Origin: Catenovulum agarivorans YM01
GTDB taxonomy: Bacteria > Pseudomonadota > Gammaproteobacteria > Enterobacterales > Alteromonadaceae
DNA length: 64,000 nt
Direction of reading: 5' to 3'
Assembly: GCF_000281085.1 (NCBI RefSeq)
Contig: NZ_JH767532.1
Span: 1-64,000, forward strand
Numbering within the stretch: the first letter of the stretch is position 1; every line of letters begins with the position of its first letter. The position numbers and the translations under genes were made by a program. Positions 35,901-44,212 of this stretch are shown here, piece by piece. Under the pieces are notes generated by a model. That model was not told the DNA's origin and searched no databases. It worked only from the letters and a program-made list of their open reading frames with translations.

Positions 35901-36576
35901 TTCAGAACCATATGCCAACAAATTTTTTGAAGGAATTAACAAGGCTACACAAGTTTTAGATGGGACAGTTCAAGATGAGCCATCTAATAGGTTGCTTTAC
36001 GTCGATGCAAACGTTTGGGATTCTGATGAGTGCTTTGAAAAGCTAGACTGTAATGGTTCTACGATTTTGGTAAATGGGTGGGGTGAGAATTTATCCGAAG
36101 TATTGTCTTTGTTCTCTAAGCAATTTTCTGAGGGAGATCTAAAAGTAGTCATTCAACCTAAATTTATTGAAAATAAATCAGAGTTGTCGCTTTTTAGGGA
36201 TGGCTCGAATGTTTTTAATTTGGATTACACTTCTGCATTAAAAGCCTATAAAGCGTTATTAGGTTCACTTGATGCTGCGTTTTTTATACCTAAATTCCAA
36301 ATTCTTGATTCATTCACTTCTCAAATAGATGCTCTGATTAAACAATTGAACGGTATGCTAGATTCGAAACTCGTTTGGGTTGAGTATTCTAGCTATATTG
36401 CCGGTTTTAAACGAGAAAGTTTTTTAGCAAGTATTCATTTAAAAGACGGCTCAGGTAATAGAGGTCGAGTTATTCAACTCCCACTATCGTTGGATGATGT
36501 TTGTGCGAGAAAATTCTCGTTAGACGAAGTTGAGCGTATGTATAAAAAGTTCTCAAATGTTTTTGAGAACTTTTAG
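32989..36576 (+). CDS. maf: Maf-type flagellin glycosyltransferase (DUF115/MptE-like), duplicated N-domain
   Basis: 1195 residues, longer than most Maf proteins. Two copies of an N-terminal Rossmann-like unit are visible: VVLGIGLGRHIQSLIANHNI... near 146 and IVFGIGTGYQLDSLFANHSV... near 410. The MAF/DUF115 core begins near 566 (PIFLVGNGPSLDKSIETI; VPDFHAEIEQN; LISCNGIHPDTC). The C-terminal 350 residues are unrecognised. Maf proteins transfer nonulosonic acids to flagellin Ser/Thr, matching the pse genes. Follows luxC-like by 17 bp. Confidence 0.88.
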   Translation: MLKDIRLHIEQDEEKQSEIEATLAADIKRIHARNIQAFSYHIPSLLELVQHVQTSNAALICNKFGEKNIVDYGNGRTLYGLNPLQEIDKQYQEFCRFPQNVQLVADSIAEQDEDSEQDESSKNNKLGLSKLANYQEYLSRTALPKDIEVLVVLGIGLGRHIQSLIANHNIRHLVVYEPEVQYFQCSVMATDWESILDQAKAKRTSIYLQVNKDGRDITADLSELNQHFPFEQFYLYQHYHHPIFDSVAASLRDHTWHYCVTNGIRVKQQSAANYIPIWTQSIELDTVEDVEKSDSSFFENNIAAFKKYYPAIAKEFEQYQSKTWNTVLHADKQINLIENNTLACWHGDHPKIEGEQNFANFSRYPNKDGLVLGYKGTKLKHYLHYQFVAETEKILEELEEEAGQLPEDIKSLIVFGIGTGYQLDSLFANHSVENLFICEPNRDFFYASLHAIDWAKYLKQIDDSGARLYLNIGDDGTHLFRDLLNQFYSIGPYILANTYFYQSYYNSNLVAAVAQLREQLQVVISMGEYYDHARYGIAHTTETISRGYPFLIKDAAKKLSYQDKEVPIFLVGNGPSLDKSIETIKEWKEQAIVISCGTALMPLYKNGIVPDFHAEIEQNRSTFDWICRIGDFDYLKQISLISCNGIHPDTCDLFKDVYLAFKEGESSTISALTILGRENYEELKFAFPTVSNFALNLFTNVGFNQVYLFGVDLGFVDPVNHHSQQSGYYLEEGKELYNYQDKNNTSLVIPGNFRPTVFTKHEYKVSKTIIEQTLSSRKIECFNASDGASIRGASPLILDSVLLVSSRDNKATCVANFKRDVFYTGDNSSSYLEQLLQKFKQENLVFELKALKDLVDSTSGSEKDIEYLVQRQKEMLFASYSHSKSLLFFLLYGTVNYANAFFSKLLLCSKKDGALSDSIEKVKFAWSNALDCVISDVSEIIKLDHSISLSAARELIFCRHNTKFTHFNFLNSEPYANKFFEGINKATQVLDGTVQDEPSNRLLYVDANVWDSDECFEKLDCNGSTILVNGWGENLSEVLSLFSKQFSEGDLKVVIQPKFIENKSELSLFRDGSNVFNLDYTSALKAYKALLGSLDAAFFIPKFQILDSFTSQIDALIKQLNGMLDSKLVWVEYSSYIAGFKRESFLASIHLKDGSGNRGRVIQLPLSLDDVCARKFSLDEVERMYKKFSNVFENF

Positions 36577-36585
36577 GTCATTAGT

Positions 36586-38493
36586 ATGTGGAGTGCTAAC
36601 TTTTCCAATTTCGTCACTATCTGGATGCAAACGTTTTTAGTTTGTCTTCCTTTGGTTCAAATTAGTAAAAATATACGTTCTAAGAGAGGTGCATTGTTCT
36701 TTGATCTTTGCATTGGAGACGTCATATTTGTTGCACTGTTCTCGTTAGTTGGGAGTATATTTTCAAGCATATTTGCAATTCAATTTCTTTCTCTCGCACT
36801 TGTCCAAGTCTGGTGTATTTTTCTCTTTATTGATGCACTATTGTTTGTTCAATATCGTATCGAGCTTACACCACAGAGTATCCAGTGGTTTTTTTCAGGT
36901 AGTAAAGGGATTCAAAAGGGCAGCTCATTTGCGCTAAATCTAGTCAAACAAAACCTTTGGATGACTGTTCTGCTTTGGGGCCCTTTATTACTTTTGATTG
37001 CAGCGCCTAATAGCCACCTTCTATCAGCAGCTATTTTAACAAGTATAGTTTTGATTGGGGGGTTTACATTAAAGTACAAACTGTCATTAAAAACGCCATA
37101 TTCAGCTGTAGTACTAGCAATACTGTGCATGTTTTTTCAGCCTTTTATTCCATTTGGCTCCGATCAAACTACCGAGATAGTTGTAAGTTTATTGCCTATA
37201 CTGCCACTCGTTATTCATTTTTATTTGTTACGCGGTACAGCTTTTTATTCAGCCCCAAGTACATTGGCTAGTATGTTTTTTGGTTCATTAAAGGATTCCG
37301 ATTTAGCTGATGTTGACACCTCTCAAATTGCCAGAGAATTTGAAGGTAAAGGAAAAAGCAACAAAAGCAAAAACAAAAGTGATTTATTTGGCCTATGCAA
37401 AAACGCCAATGTCATTCTGATTACCGTTGAATCTCTGGGAGCCTATGTTAAACCATACAAAAATGCTTCTGTAGATATGAAAACATTACAGAATCATTTT
37501 CGTGACGCTATGTTTTCTGAGCATCATTATTGCTTATGTCCGAACACAACGGTAGCAACGAATCAAATTTATACTGGTCACTACTCTAACAACCCATACA
37601 ACAAAAGTGACTCTGTATTCTACGGAAAAGAGCCGCTTTATTTACAAGAGCTTAATTCAAATAACTATTTCAGCATGTTTTTAGATCTGGCTGATATTAA
37701 ATTGTACGATTATTGGAAACTGCTAAAGCGAATAGGGTTTGACAAAATTTGGGGAACAAATGATTTGCCAAGCAAGGGGTTAAAGGCAGATTATCGTTTG
37801 TTAAATATGGTTGATGAAGTTGCTGGGATAGTTAACTCAAAGGAAAGACCTTTTTTTCTACATATTATTAATGACCAAACACATATGCCATATGAAGTTG
37901 TTAACTCTGAAAAGTTTAACCGTCACAAAGACGGGAGTGAAAAGTCGAAATACCTCAACGCAGTCGAAGAGTTTGATTTTATTTTGGATGAATTTCTGAC
38001 AAAACTTAAAACCAAAGTCGATTTGAGCAACACTATATTTGTGTTGACGGGCGATCATGGTGAGTCTTTTGGGGAGTTTGGATATTATTTTCATAGTAAC
38101 TCTTCAATTATTCCCCAACTTCAAGTTCCATTCTTTTTACAGCACCCCAAATTAGCAAATCGTCCTAAAAATAAATTTGAGTCGTCATGTCACTTTGATA
38201 TTTTTCCAACTCTTATGGATCTTTTGGGGATTGAGAACAAAGTTGAAGGTTTGGGGGAAAGCTTATTTTGCTCAACCGAAATAAGACCCTACTTTTTTCA
38301 TTCAGCAACATTAAAAGGAAACGCCCCTGCTAACTATAGTGTGCTGTATAACAATCAGCACTACTGGAACGATAGGTTGTTTGGCAAACTTTATCAATTT
38401 GATAATGGGGAATTAGTAAAAAAAACCAATGAGGTTTATCAGAAAAGCATTTTAGTTCATTTTTTGAAAAAATATGGTTTGGTGGGCAATTAA
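36586..38493 (+). CDS. Membrane sulfatase-fold phospho-transferase (EptA/LtaS-like)
   Basis: 635 residues: about five N-terminal membrane helices (residues 8-225), then an alkaline-phosphatase-superfamily domain facing the periplasm. Metal/nucleophile motifs: LITVESLGAY near 285, CPNTTVATNQIYTG near 320 (Thr as nucleophile by analogy), and DHGESFGEFGYYFHS near 490, close to the EptA pattern. Likely transfers phosphoethanolamine or phosphoglycerol to a glycan. Sulfatase activity is less likely because no CxPSR/SxPSR motif is seen. Confidence 0.75.
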   Translation: MWSANFSNFVTIWMQTFLVCLPLVQISKNIRSKRGALFFDLCIGDVIFVALFSLVGSIFSSIFAIQFLSLALVQVWCIFLFIDALLFVQYRIELTPQSIQWFFSGSKGIQKGSSFALNLVKQNLWMTVLLWGPLLLLIAAPNSHLLSAAILTSIVLIGGFTLKYKLSLKTPYSAVVLAILCMFFQPFIPFGSDQTTEIVVSLLPILPLVIHFYLLRGTAFYSAPSTLASMFFGSLKDSDLADVDTSQIAREFEGKGKSNKSKNKSDLFGLCKNANVILITVESLGAYVKPYKNASVDMKTLQNHFRDAMFSEHHYCLCPNTTVATNQIYTGHYSNNPYNKSDSVFYGKEPLYLQELNSNNYFSMFLDLADIKLYDYWKLLKRIGFDKIWGTNDLPSKGLKADYRLLNMVDEVAGIVNSKERPFFLHIINDQTHMPYEVVNSEKFNRHKDGSEKSKYLNAVEEFDFILDEFLTKLKTKVDLSNTIFVLTGDHGESFGEFGYYFHSNSSIIPQLQVPFFLQHPKLANRPKNKFESSCHFDIFPTLMDLLGIENKVEGLGESLFCSTEIRPYFFHSATLKGNAPANYSVLYNNQHYWNDRLFGKLYQFDNGELVKKTNEVYQKSILVHFLKKYGLVGN

Positions 38494-38494
38494 A

Positions 38495-39634
38495 ATGGCT
38501 GAGTTTAATTTCGTATTCTGTATTGACGAACGATTTGTCGAGCCTTTGGGAGTTTTACTAACAAGTATAGAAGCAAATAGAGCGCGATCTTTTGTTCCTC
38601 ATTATCACGTGATTCATCAAGGCCTTTCAGGCGAAAATAAATTACTACTTAAAAAAAGCCTACCTTCTGATGCCTTAATATCCTTTTATTCGTACACATC
38701 AAGTCACATTGGTAGCTTAAACGTCAGTGATGAATTTAAGAATCGCTTATCTGTTGCGACCTATTTTAGGTTTGAATTGGCGAGTATACTTCCAGAGCAT
38801 ATTGATAAAATATTATACCTAGATGCAGATATGCTTGTGCTCACTGACCTGGCGGAAATATTTTCATTAGACTTTACTGATGGAGAGATTGCTGCTGTTG
38901 TTGAAGATGCTTTGGTTTCTAATAGCATGTACGCCAAAAACCTTGTAGATGGTGCCCGCTACTTTAATGCTGGGATGATGATGATTGACATGGTCAGATG
39001 GCGAGCATCCAATATAACTCAGCGCTTGTGGGCAGCTTATGAGCAACACCCGAATGTTAAGTTCAATGATCAAGACATACTAAATGTAGTTTTAAAGAAC
39101 AGAGTTAAGATAATTGCTAACGGATGGAACTTACAAACTCAGTATTTAGTCAACAGTGCCCCAAATGCGATTGGCTCAACGCAAGATGTTGAGCACAAGA
39201 TAATCCACTATACAGGAGCGGAGAAGCCTTGGCACTTTACTTGTGACCACCCCTATACTAAGCATTACCTAAAATATCGAGCGTTATCTGAATTCAGTTT
39301 TCAGCCATTGCAACTCTATCTTGATGAGCATGATAAAAAATTACTAAGTCGGCTTACTAAGCTTCCTTCAAATTGCGGAGTTGTTATATATGCTTGCGGA
39401 GTTAAAGGTCGAAGAATTTCCAGCTATATATCTCAATATTTACCCTATTTAGAAATCTCACAAATGGTCGATAAAAAGGTATCAGGGTCAAATTGGCTTG
39501 GTAAAACAATTGAAGCAACATTAAAAAATGATCGAGATTGGATTATTGTTTGTTCTGAGAAGTTTGCGAGAGAGATATATAACGAACTTGTTGAACAAGG
39601 AATAAAACCAGACTCTATTATTTATCAGGAATAA
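38495..39634 (+). CDS. Family 8 glycosyltransferase
   Basis: 379 residues. GT8 (LgtC/glycogenin type) domain over residues 1-265: YFRFELASILPEHIDKILYLDADMLV with the DxD metal motif near 108-110, FNAGMMMIDMVRWR, FNDQDILNVVL and IIHYTGAEKPWH. The C-terminal about 110 residues carry an extra Rossmann-like segment (VVIYACGVKGRRISSYI). ATG 38495 is preferred over 38474, which overlaps the upstream gene. Confidence 0.88.
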   Translation: MAEFNFVFCIDERFVEPLGVLLTSIEANRARSFVPHYHVIHQGLSGENKLLLKKSLPSDALISFYSYTSSHIGSLNVSDEFKNRLSVATYFRFELASILPEHIDKILYLDADMLVLTDLAEIFSLDFTDGEIAAVVEDALVSNSMYAKNLVDGARYFNAGMMMIDMVRWRASNITQRLWAAYEQHPNVKFNDQDILNVVLKNRVKIIANGWNLQTQYLVNSAPNAIGSTQDVEHKIIHYTGAEKPWHFTCDHPYTKHYLKYRALSEFSFQPLQLYLDEHDKKLLSRLTKLPSNCGVVIYACGVKGRRISSYISQYLPYLEISQMVDKKVSGSNWLGKTIEATLKNDRDWIIVCSEKFAREIYNELVEQGIKPDSIIYQE

Positions 39635-39637
39635 TTC

Positions 39638-41077
39638 ATGTCCGAACAAAGAACTTTAGTGGTGGCAGCTGCTTCTCAATCTGTCGTAGAAAAATGCATT
39701 GCGTCTGTTGCATTGTCTGGGAAAGTCACGTTATTAACAACCAAAAAGTATAGTTTGCCTATTGAGAGTTCAACCTTATATTTAGACGCAGCTATGTTTG
39801 ATGAAGCACTAGAAATAGACTTTCCAGAGTATGATTCAATAGTATTAGTCCAGCCGAACGATAGAGTTGTATCATATTTGAATGTTTACAGGTTTCTCCA
39901 AAAATACAATGTTGAACAGGTCAATATATTAACGCCAGATAAGCCAGTAATTTCTACTTCTGTATCTAAATTGCTTAGTTATTTTAGTTTAAGTGACGTT
40001 GAGTCCAGTCAAGTTATCCATATTGATCCGCAACTTATTCATGATTGTGTTTCTTTACCACAAATTTGTCACGGACAAATACTCAGTGGGGATTGGGATC
40101 TAGACTGTGTTCCGTTTGATTCGCACATAAGTTTTTATGAATCTCTCAAACAGAGAGTCGAACAAAACGTACCATGGGAAGATACGCACTATTTTGCTGA
40201 AGTTTTGAGCGATATTCGAAGTGGACAATCAAGATTTGGTTGCAGTAGTGAAAGCGATTTAATTCGACACTGTGCAGCCATGGACAGTTTGTTTCAATCA
40301 ATTTCCGAAGAAGGTTGGATTCAAAGTAAAGCTGTTGATTATGTGACGATCCATATTTCTAGAGATGGCAAAATGCTTTTTGCAGATGGAAGGCATAGGT
40401 TGTCAATTGCCAAGCAACTAAAATTAAAGTCTATACCTGTAAAGGTTTCTGTTCGTCACGCACAGTGGGTAAATTTCAAAGCTGAAGTTAAATCGTACGC
40501 CAATGCTTTTTGCCATGGAAGACTATATGCCCCGGTTGAACATCCAGACTTTGTAGAGTTTGAGCAAACTCAAGATTCTAGCCGATACACATTGATTCAA
40601 AGGAATATTTTACCAACGAGTACAACTGTTTTAGATATTGGCAGTCACTGGGGGTATTTATGTGGATTTCTTGAAAAATTTGGCTATGACTGTACAGCAG
40701 TTGAAGGTGACGTAAAAAACTTCTATTTTCTAGATAAACTTAGAACGGCAAATCAGAAACAATTTAAAGCGGTCAGAACCAGTATATTTGATTTTGAGCA
40801 GAGTAAATTTGACGCAGTTTTGGCTTTAAATATCTTTCACCACTTTATTAAAACGCCTGAGCTCCACAAAATGTTCGTCACATTTTTGGGCAAGCTAGAT
40901 ATTAATGAGATGTTTTTGCAAACACATTCAACCGATGAACCGCAAATGATTGGTGCGTATAAAAACTATAAAGATGAAGAGTTTGCTCGCTTTGTAATCG
41001 AACATTCATGCTTGAACCGATTCGAACTTATTTCAGACATGGAACACGGGAGAAAACTATTTCATTTAGTTAAATAA
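39638..41077 (+). CDS. ParB-like domain fused to SAM methyltransferase
   Basis: 479 residues. Middle region (about 215-275) contains VTIHISRDGKMLFADGRHRLSIAKQL, a ParB/sulfiredoxin-like motif. The C-terminal part (about 325-475) is a class I methyltransferase: TVLDIGSHWGYLCGFLEKFG (motif I) and VLALNIFHHFIKT. The N-terminal 140 residues are unrecognised. Probable role: methylation of a flagellin sugar; substrate unknown. Start 3 bp after the GT8 gene. Confidence 0.78.
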   Translation: MSEQRTLVVAAASQSVVEKCIASVALSGKVTLLTTKKYSLPIESSTLYLDAAMFDEALEIDFPEYDSIVLVQPNDRVVSYLNVYRFLQKYNVEQVNILTPDKPVISTSVSKLLSYFSLSDVESSQVIHIDPQLIHDCVSLPQICHGQILSGDWDLDCVPFDSHISFYESLKQRVEQNVPWEDTHYFAEVLSDIRSGQSRFGCSSESDLIRHCAAMDSLFQSISEEGWIQSKAVDYVTIHISRDGKMLFADGRHRLSIAKQLKLKSIPVKVSVRHAQWVNFKAEVKSYANAFCHGRLYAPVEHPDFVEFEQTQDSSRYTLIQRNILPTSTTVLDIGSHWGYLCGFLEKFGYDCTAVEGDVKNFYFLDKLRTANQKQFKAVRTSIFDFEQSKFDAVLALNIFHHFIKTPELHKMFVTFLGKLDINEMFLQTHSTDEPQMIGAYKNYKDEEFARFVIEHSCLNRFELISDMEHGRKLFHLVK

Positions 41078-41080
41078 ATT

Positions 41081-42211
41081 ATGAAGATATTGTACTGCTG
41101 TAGAATTAACGAACACTCAACCAAAATGGCTGGAGTGTTTAAGAAAGTACTTGGGCAAGTGAGAGCGTTAGCTCATGCTCACCAAACTTTCTTTATGTAT
41201 ATGAGTTACGACTCGTTTAAAATTGCAGAGTACAATGTAAAGCGTGATACTTTGAGCATAGTTTTTGAACAAAAGGGTGTATCAAAGCTTGGCGAGAGAG
41301 AATATTTTTGGGAATTAGCCAACCAATATTATTGTAAAGTAAAACCCGACTTTGTTTATGCTAGGTATGACCAAATGTACGACGGTCAAAATTTGGCTAA
41401 ATTTTTTAAAAGTTTGTGCGGTAACAACATTGTTACATCAATTGAGTTCCCCACTTATCCGTACGAATTTGAAATAAAAGATAAAACACAACTTGAACGT
41501 GATGTTGAAAATAGGTCGACACTGCTACCGTTTGTATCATTTATCTCGTCAACTAATCCTGCAACGGAACTATTGGGTAAATTAAACTTTTACTTTGATA
41601 ATAAGGTTTCTGACGCTTGGTCCCAGCCTGAGCTAGATAACATTCAATGGCCTAAGCATCGCATCGATTTATTGGCTGTAGCCAATATTAGTGATTGGCA
41701 TGCGTTTGATAGAGTGATTCGAGGTCTAGATCGATATTATCAATCTGAACATGAAGTTGATGTTCATTTCAATTTGGTTGGCGATGGCAGTGACTTGGAT
41801 AAGCTGCAGAGCATAACTAACAACTTAAATTTATCGGACAAGGTTCATTTTTGGGGATTTAAACTTGCGGACGAATTACTGCCGTTTTATTTAAGCTCCG
41901 ATATAGGGATCGATACTTTAGGTTGTCATCGAAAGCATGTATCCACGATTAGTTCACTTAAAGGAAGGGAATATTTGTATTTTGGTTTACCAACTGTCAC
42001 GACAAACATAGATAAAGAGCTTTCGAAAAACCCGTACTGTATTATTTATGACTCAGATGAAAGTGCTTTGGATATTCATGATTTATTAGAACAATATAAA
42101 AAATTTAGTACTACTGGCGTGACCAATAAAGAGATTCAGGAATATGCGAAAGCAAATTTAACTTGGTCAAGTTGGTCAGATAGTCTAATCCGATTTATTA
42201 GAAAAATATAA
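41081..42211 (+). CDS. GT4-like glycosyltransferase
   Basis: 376 residues with GT-B layout. The C-terminal half shows HFNLVGDGSDLDKLQSITNNL, VHFWGFKLADELLPFYLSSDIGI and LKGREYLYFGLPTVTT, the usual donor-binding pattern although the E-x7-E motif is altered. The N-terminal half opens KILYCCRINEHSTKMAGVFKK. 3 bp after the methyltransferase gene. Donor and acceptor cannot be told from sequence. Confidence 0.82.
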   Translation: MKILYCCRINEHSTKMAGVFKKVLGQVRALAHAHQTFFMYMSYDSFKIAEYNVKRDTLSIVFEQKGVSKLGEREYFWELANQYYCKVKPDFVYARYDQMYDGQNLAKFFKSLCGNNIVTSIEFPTYPYEFEIKDKTQLERDVENRSTLLPFVSFISSTNPATELLGKLNFYFDNKVSDAWSQPELDNIQWPKHRIDLLAVANISDWHAFDRVIRGLDRYYQSEHEVDVHFNLVGDGSDLDKLQSITNNLNLSDKVHFWGFKLADELLPFYLSSDIGIDTLGCHRKHVSTISSLKGREYLYFGLPTVTTNIDKELSKNPYCIIYDSDESALDIHDLLEQYKKFSTTGVTNKEIQEYAKANLTWSSWSDSLIRFIRKI

Positions 42212-42221
42212 GGTAGGCGTA

Positions 42222-43013
42222 GTGGTAAATTATCTGAATTCGGTAAATTTTACGATTATTGTGAGTACAGGTAGAACCGGGACTGAATTTCTGGCTCATG
42301 CTCTTCCTCAAATCTACCCTTGTATTCACGCTGAACATGAACCTTATCCAGATGGTTTTGTTTTAGGTACTCAATACCATAGAGAAAACTATTCTAATGA
42401 AAGAGTGATTGAGCAATATTTGAAAATGCGAAAGCCCGTGCTGGAGAGGCTCGAACAAAGTAATAAAACAATATACGTTGAATCGAACAACAACTTGGTA
42501 ATGTTTTTACCAGCGTTAATTGAGTTTTTTCCTAGACTTAAAGTTATACATGTTGAACGGTCTCCTTTGAGTTATATTCGCTCAGCAATTAGCAATGTTC
42601 AACAGTCTAGGTATACCTTATTTTCGGACACTGATCCTAGAGCTAGGTTAAACGCTAAAGATTTTCCGGATGATCCTGAATTCCACACATGGGAAGAGTT
42701 TAGTCAGTTTGAGAAACTTTGTTGGCATTGGAAAAAATACAATCAGTTAATAGAATCAAGTATTAAACAACCGTTGAATTATCTAAAAATATCACATCAG
42801 AAATTGTTTGAAAGTGATACCTTAAATGAATTCAACAAATTCTCGAAGTTTATTGATCCAACACTTGCGACTTCTAGCGATAAGATTCTAAGTTGTTTTT
42901 CAAATCCTAGAAATCAAGTTAAGGAGTATTCGATTGGTTCGTTTGAAGACTGGGGAACAACTAAAATTCGAGCATTCGAGCGGATAATTGGACCTATTAA
43001 GGATTACCTATGA
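42222..43013 (+). CDS. Sulfotransferase-like P-loop protein 1
   Basis: 263 residues. 5'-PSB-like loop FTIIVSTGRTGTEFLAHAL near 9-27 and a 3'-PB-like segment KVIHVERSPLSYIRSAISN near 107-125; both are hallmarks of PAPS-dependent sulfotransferases. GTG start after AGGTAGG. Overlaps the next gene by 4 bp. A related but diverged paralogue is at 49640. PAPS synthesis genes are not in the window. Confidence 0.72.
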   Translation: MVNYLNSVNFTIIVSTGRTGTEFLAHALPQIYPCIHAEHEPYPDGFVLGTQYHRENYSNERVIEQYLKMRKPVLERLEQSNKTIYVESNNNLVMFLPALIEFFPRLKVIHVERSPLSYIRSAISNVQQSRYTLFSDTDPRARLNAKDFPDDPEFHTWEEFSQFEKLCWHWKKYNQLIESSIKQPLNYLKISHQKLFESDTLNEFNKFSKFIDPTLATSSDKILSCFSNPRNQVKEYSIGSFEDWGTTKIRAFERIIGPIKDYL

Positions 43014-44209
43014 ATACATCTTTACTTTCGTTAATAGGTCGAAACACGGGCCTTTTTGAATTCGATCTAGAGAAAAATTCTAATAAATTACTTGAGATTG
43101 TTTCTGAAAGTTCATTCTTGGTTTTAGGTGGGGCAGGGACTATTGGTCAAGCCGTGACTAAAGAGATTTTTAAAAGATCACCCAAAAAATTACATGTTGT
43201 TGATATTAGCGAAAATAACATGGTTGAGCTCGTTCGAGATATAAGAAGCTCATTCGGCTATATTGAAGGTGAATTTAGGACACTTATTTTAGATATTGGT
43301 TCACTTGAATTTGATCGGTTCATCGAATTTGACGGTCAATATGATTATGTCTTGAATCTATCTGCAATGAAACATGTTCGAAGTGAACGAGACCCATATA
43401 CATTGATGAGAATGCTAAATACCAACGTTCTCAATACACAAACGTCGTTGTTAAAACTTAAAGATAGGGGCACAAAAAAATACTTTTGTGTCTCAACTGA
43501 TAAAGCTGCTAATCCAGTAAACTTGATGGGTGCAACAAAGCGCTTAATGGAGAAAGTTGTTGGGAGTTATAGCAAAGAAATTGATATATCCATGGCTCGA
43601 TTTGCAAATGTTGCCTTTTCAGATGGTTCTCTCTTATATGGATTTGAGAAACGTCTTTCCAAGAGGCAACCTATAGCAGCGCCTAGAGACATCAAACGAT
43701 ATTTTATGACCTCAGAAGAGTCTGGCGTACTATGCCTAATGTCCTGTCTATTAGGTTATAGCGGAGACATTTTTTTTCCAAAATTAGATGAAAAAACCAA
43801 TCTTATTACCTTCGCTGATATTGCTAAAAAATATTTGAAGTCTATGGGGTTAGAACCTTTCGAGTGTGAAAATGAGTTAGAAGCGAGAGCTTTCTTTCTA
43901 AAGACACCCAGAGCTGATTCTTCGAAATGGCCCTGCGTATTTTCCGATTCAGACACTACAGGTGAAAAACCATTCGAGGAATTTTTTGTAGACGGGGAAA
44001 GTGTTGACTTGGAGAGATATTTAGAAATTGGTGTGGTTGTAAATTCGCTAAGGAGCGATGAATTTTCTGTCACAGAGTTTGAACTAGACTACCATGAACT
44101 ACGAAAGCAGAAGCGTTGGTCAAAACGATCAATTGTGGAGTTTGTTTGTAAGCATGTTCCAGAGTTTAGCCATTTAGAACTCGATAAATATTTAGATCAA
44201 AAAATGTAA
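43010..44209 (+). CDS. LegB/CapD-like nucleotide-sugar 4,6-dehydratase
   Basis: 399 residues, extended SDR of the PseB/CapD family: VLGGAGTIGQAVTKEIFKRS near 39-58, VSTDKAANPVNLMGATKRLMEK near 165-186, and a C-terminal extension. In Campylobacter LegB acts on GDP-GlcNAc; the PtmE-like gene downstream favours the same here (inference). Overlaps sulfotransferase 1 by 4 bp and is followed by an aminotransferase after 3 bp. Confidence 0.8.
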   Translation: MNTSLLSLIGRNTGLFEFDLEKNSNKLLEIVSESSFLVLGGAGTIGQAVTKEIFKRSPKKLHVVDISENNMVELVRDIRSSFGYIEGEFRTLILDIGSLEFDRFIEFDGQYDYVLNLSAMKHVRSERDPYTLMRMLNTNVLNTQTSLLKLKDRGTKKYFCVSTDKAANPVNLMGATKRLMEKVVGSYSKEIDISMARFANVAFSDGSLLYGFEKRLSKRQPIAAPRDIKRYFMTSEESGVLCLMSCLLGYSGDIFFPKLDEKTNLITFADIAKKYLKSMGLEPFECENELEARAFFLKTPRADSSKWPCVFSDSDTTGEKPFEEFFVDGESVDLERYLEIGVVVNSLRSDEFSVTEFELDYHELRKQKRWSKRSIVEFVCKHVPEFSHLELDKYLDQKM

Positions 44210-44212
44210 TAT

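Noticed and set aside
36586-38493. Sulfatase acting on sulfated sugars
   Set aside because: No CxPSR or SxPSR formylglycine motif; membrane N-terminus and DHGESxGExG pattern fit EptA/LtaS-type transferases better.
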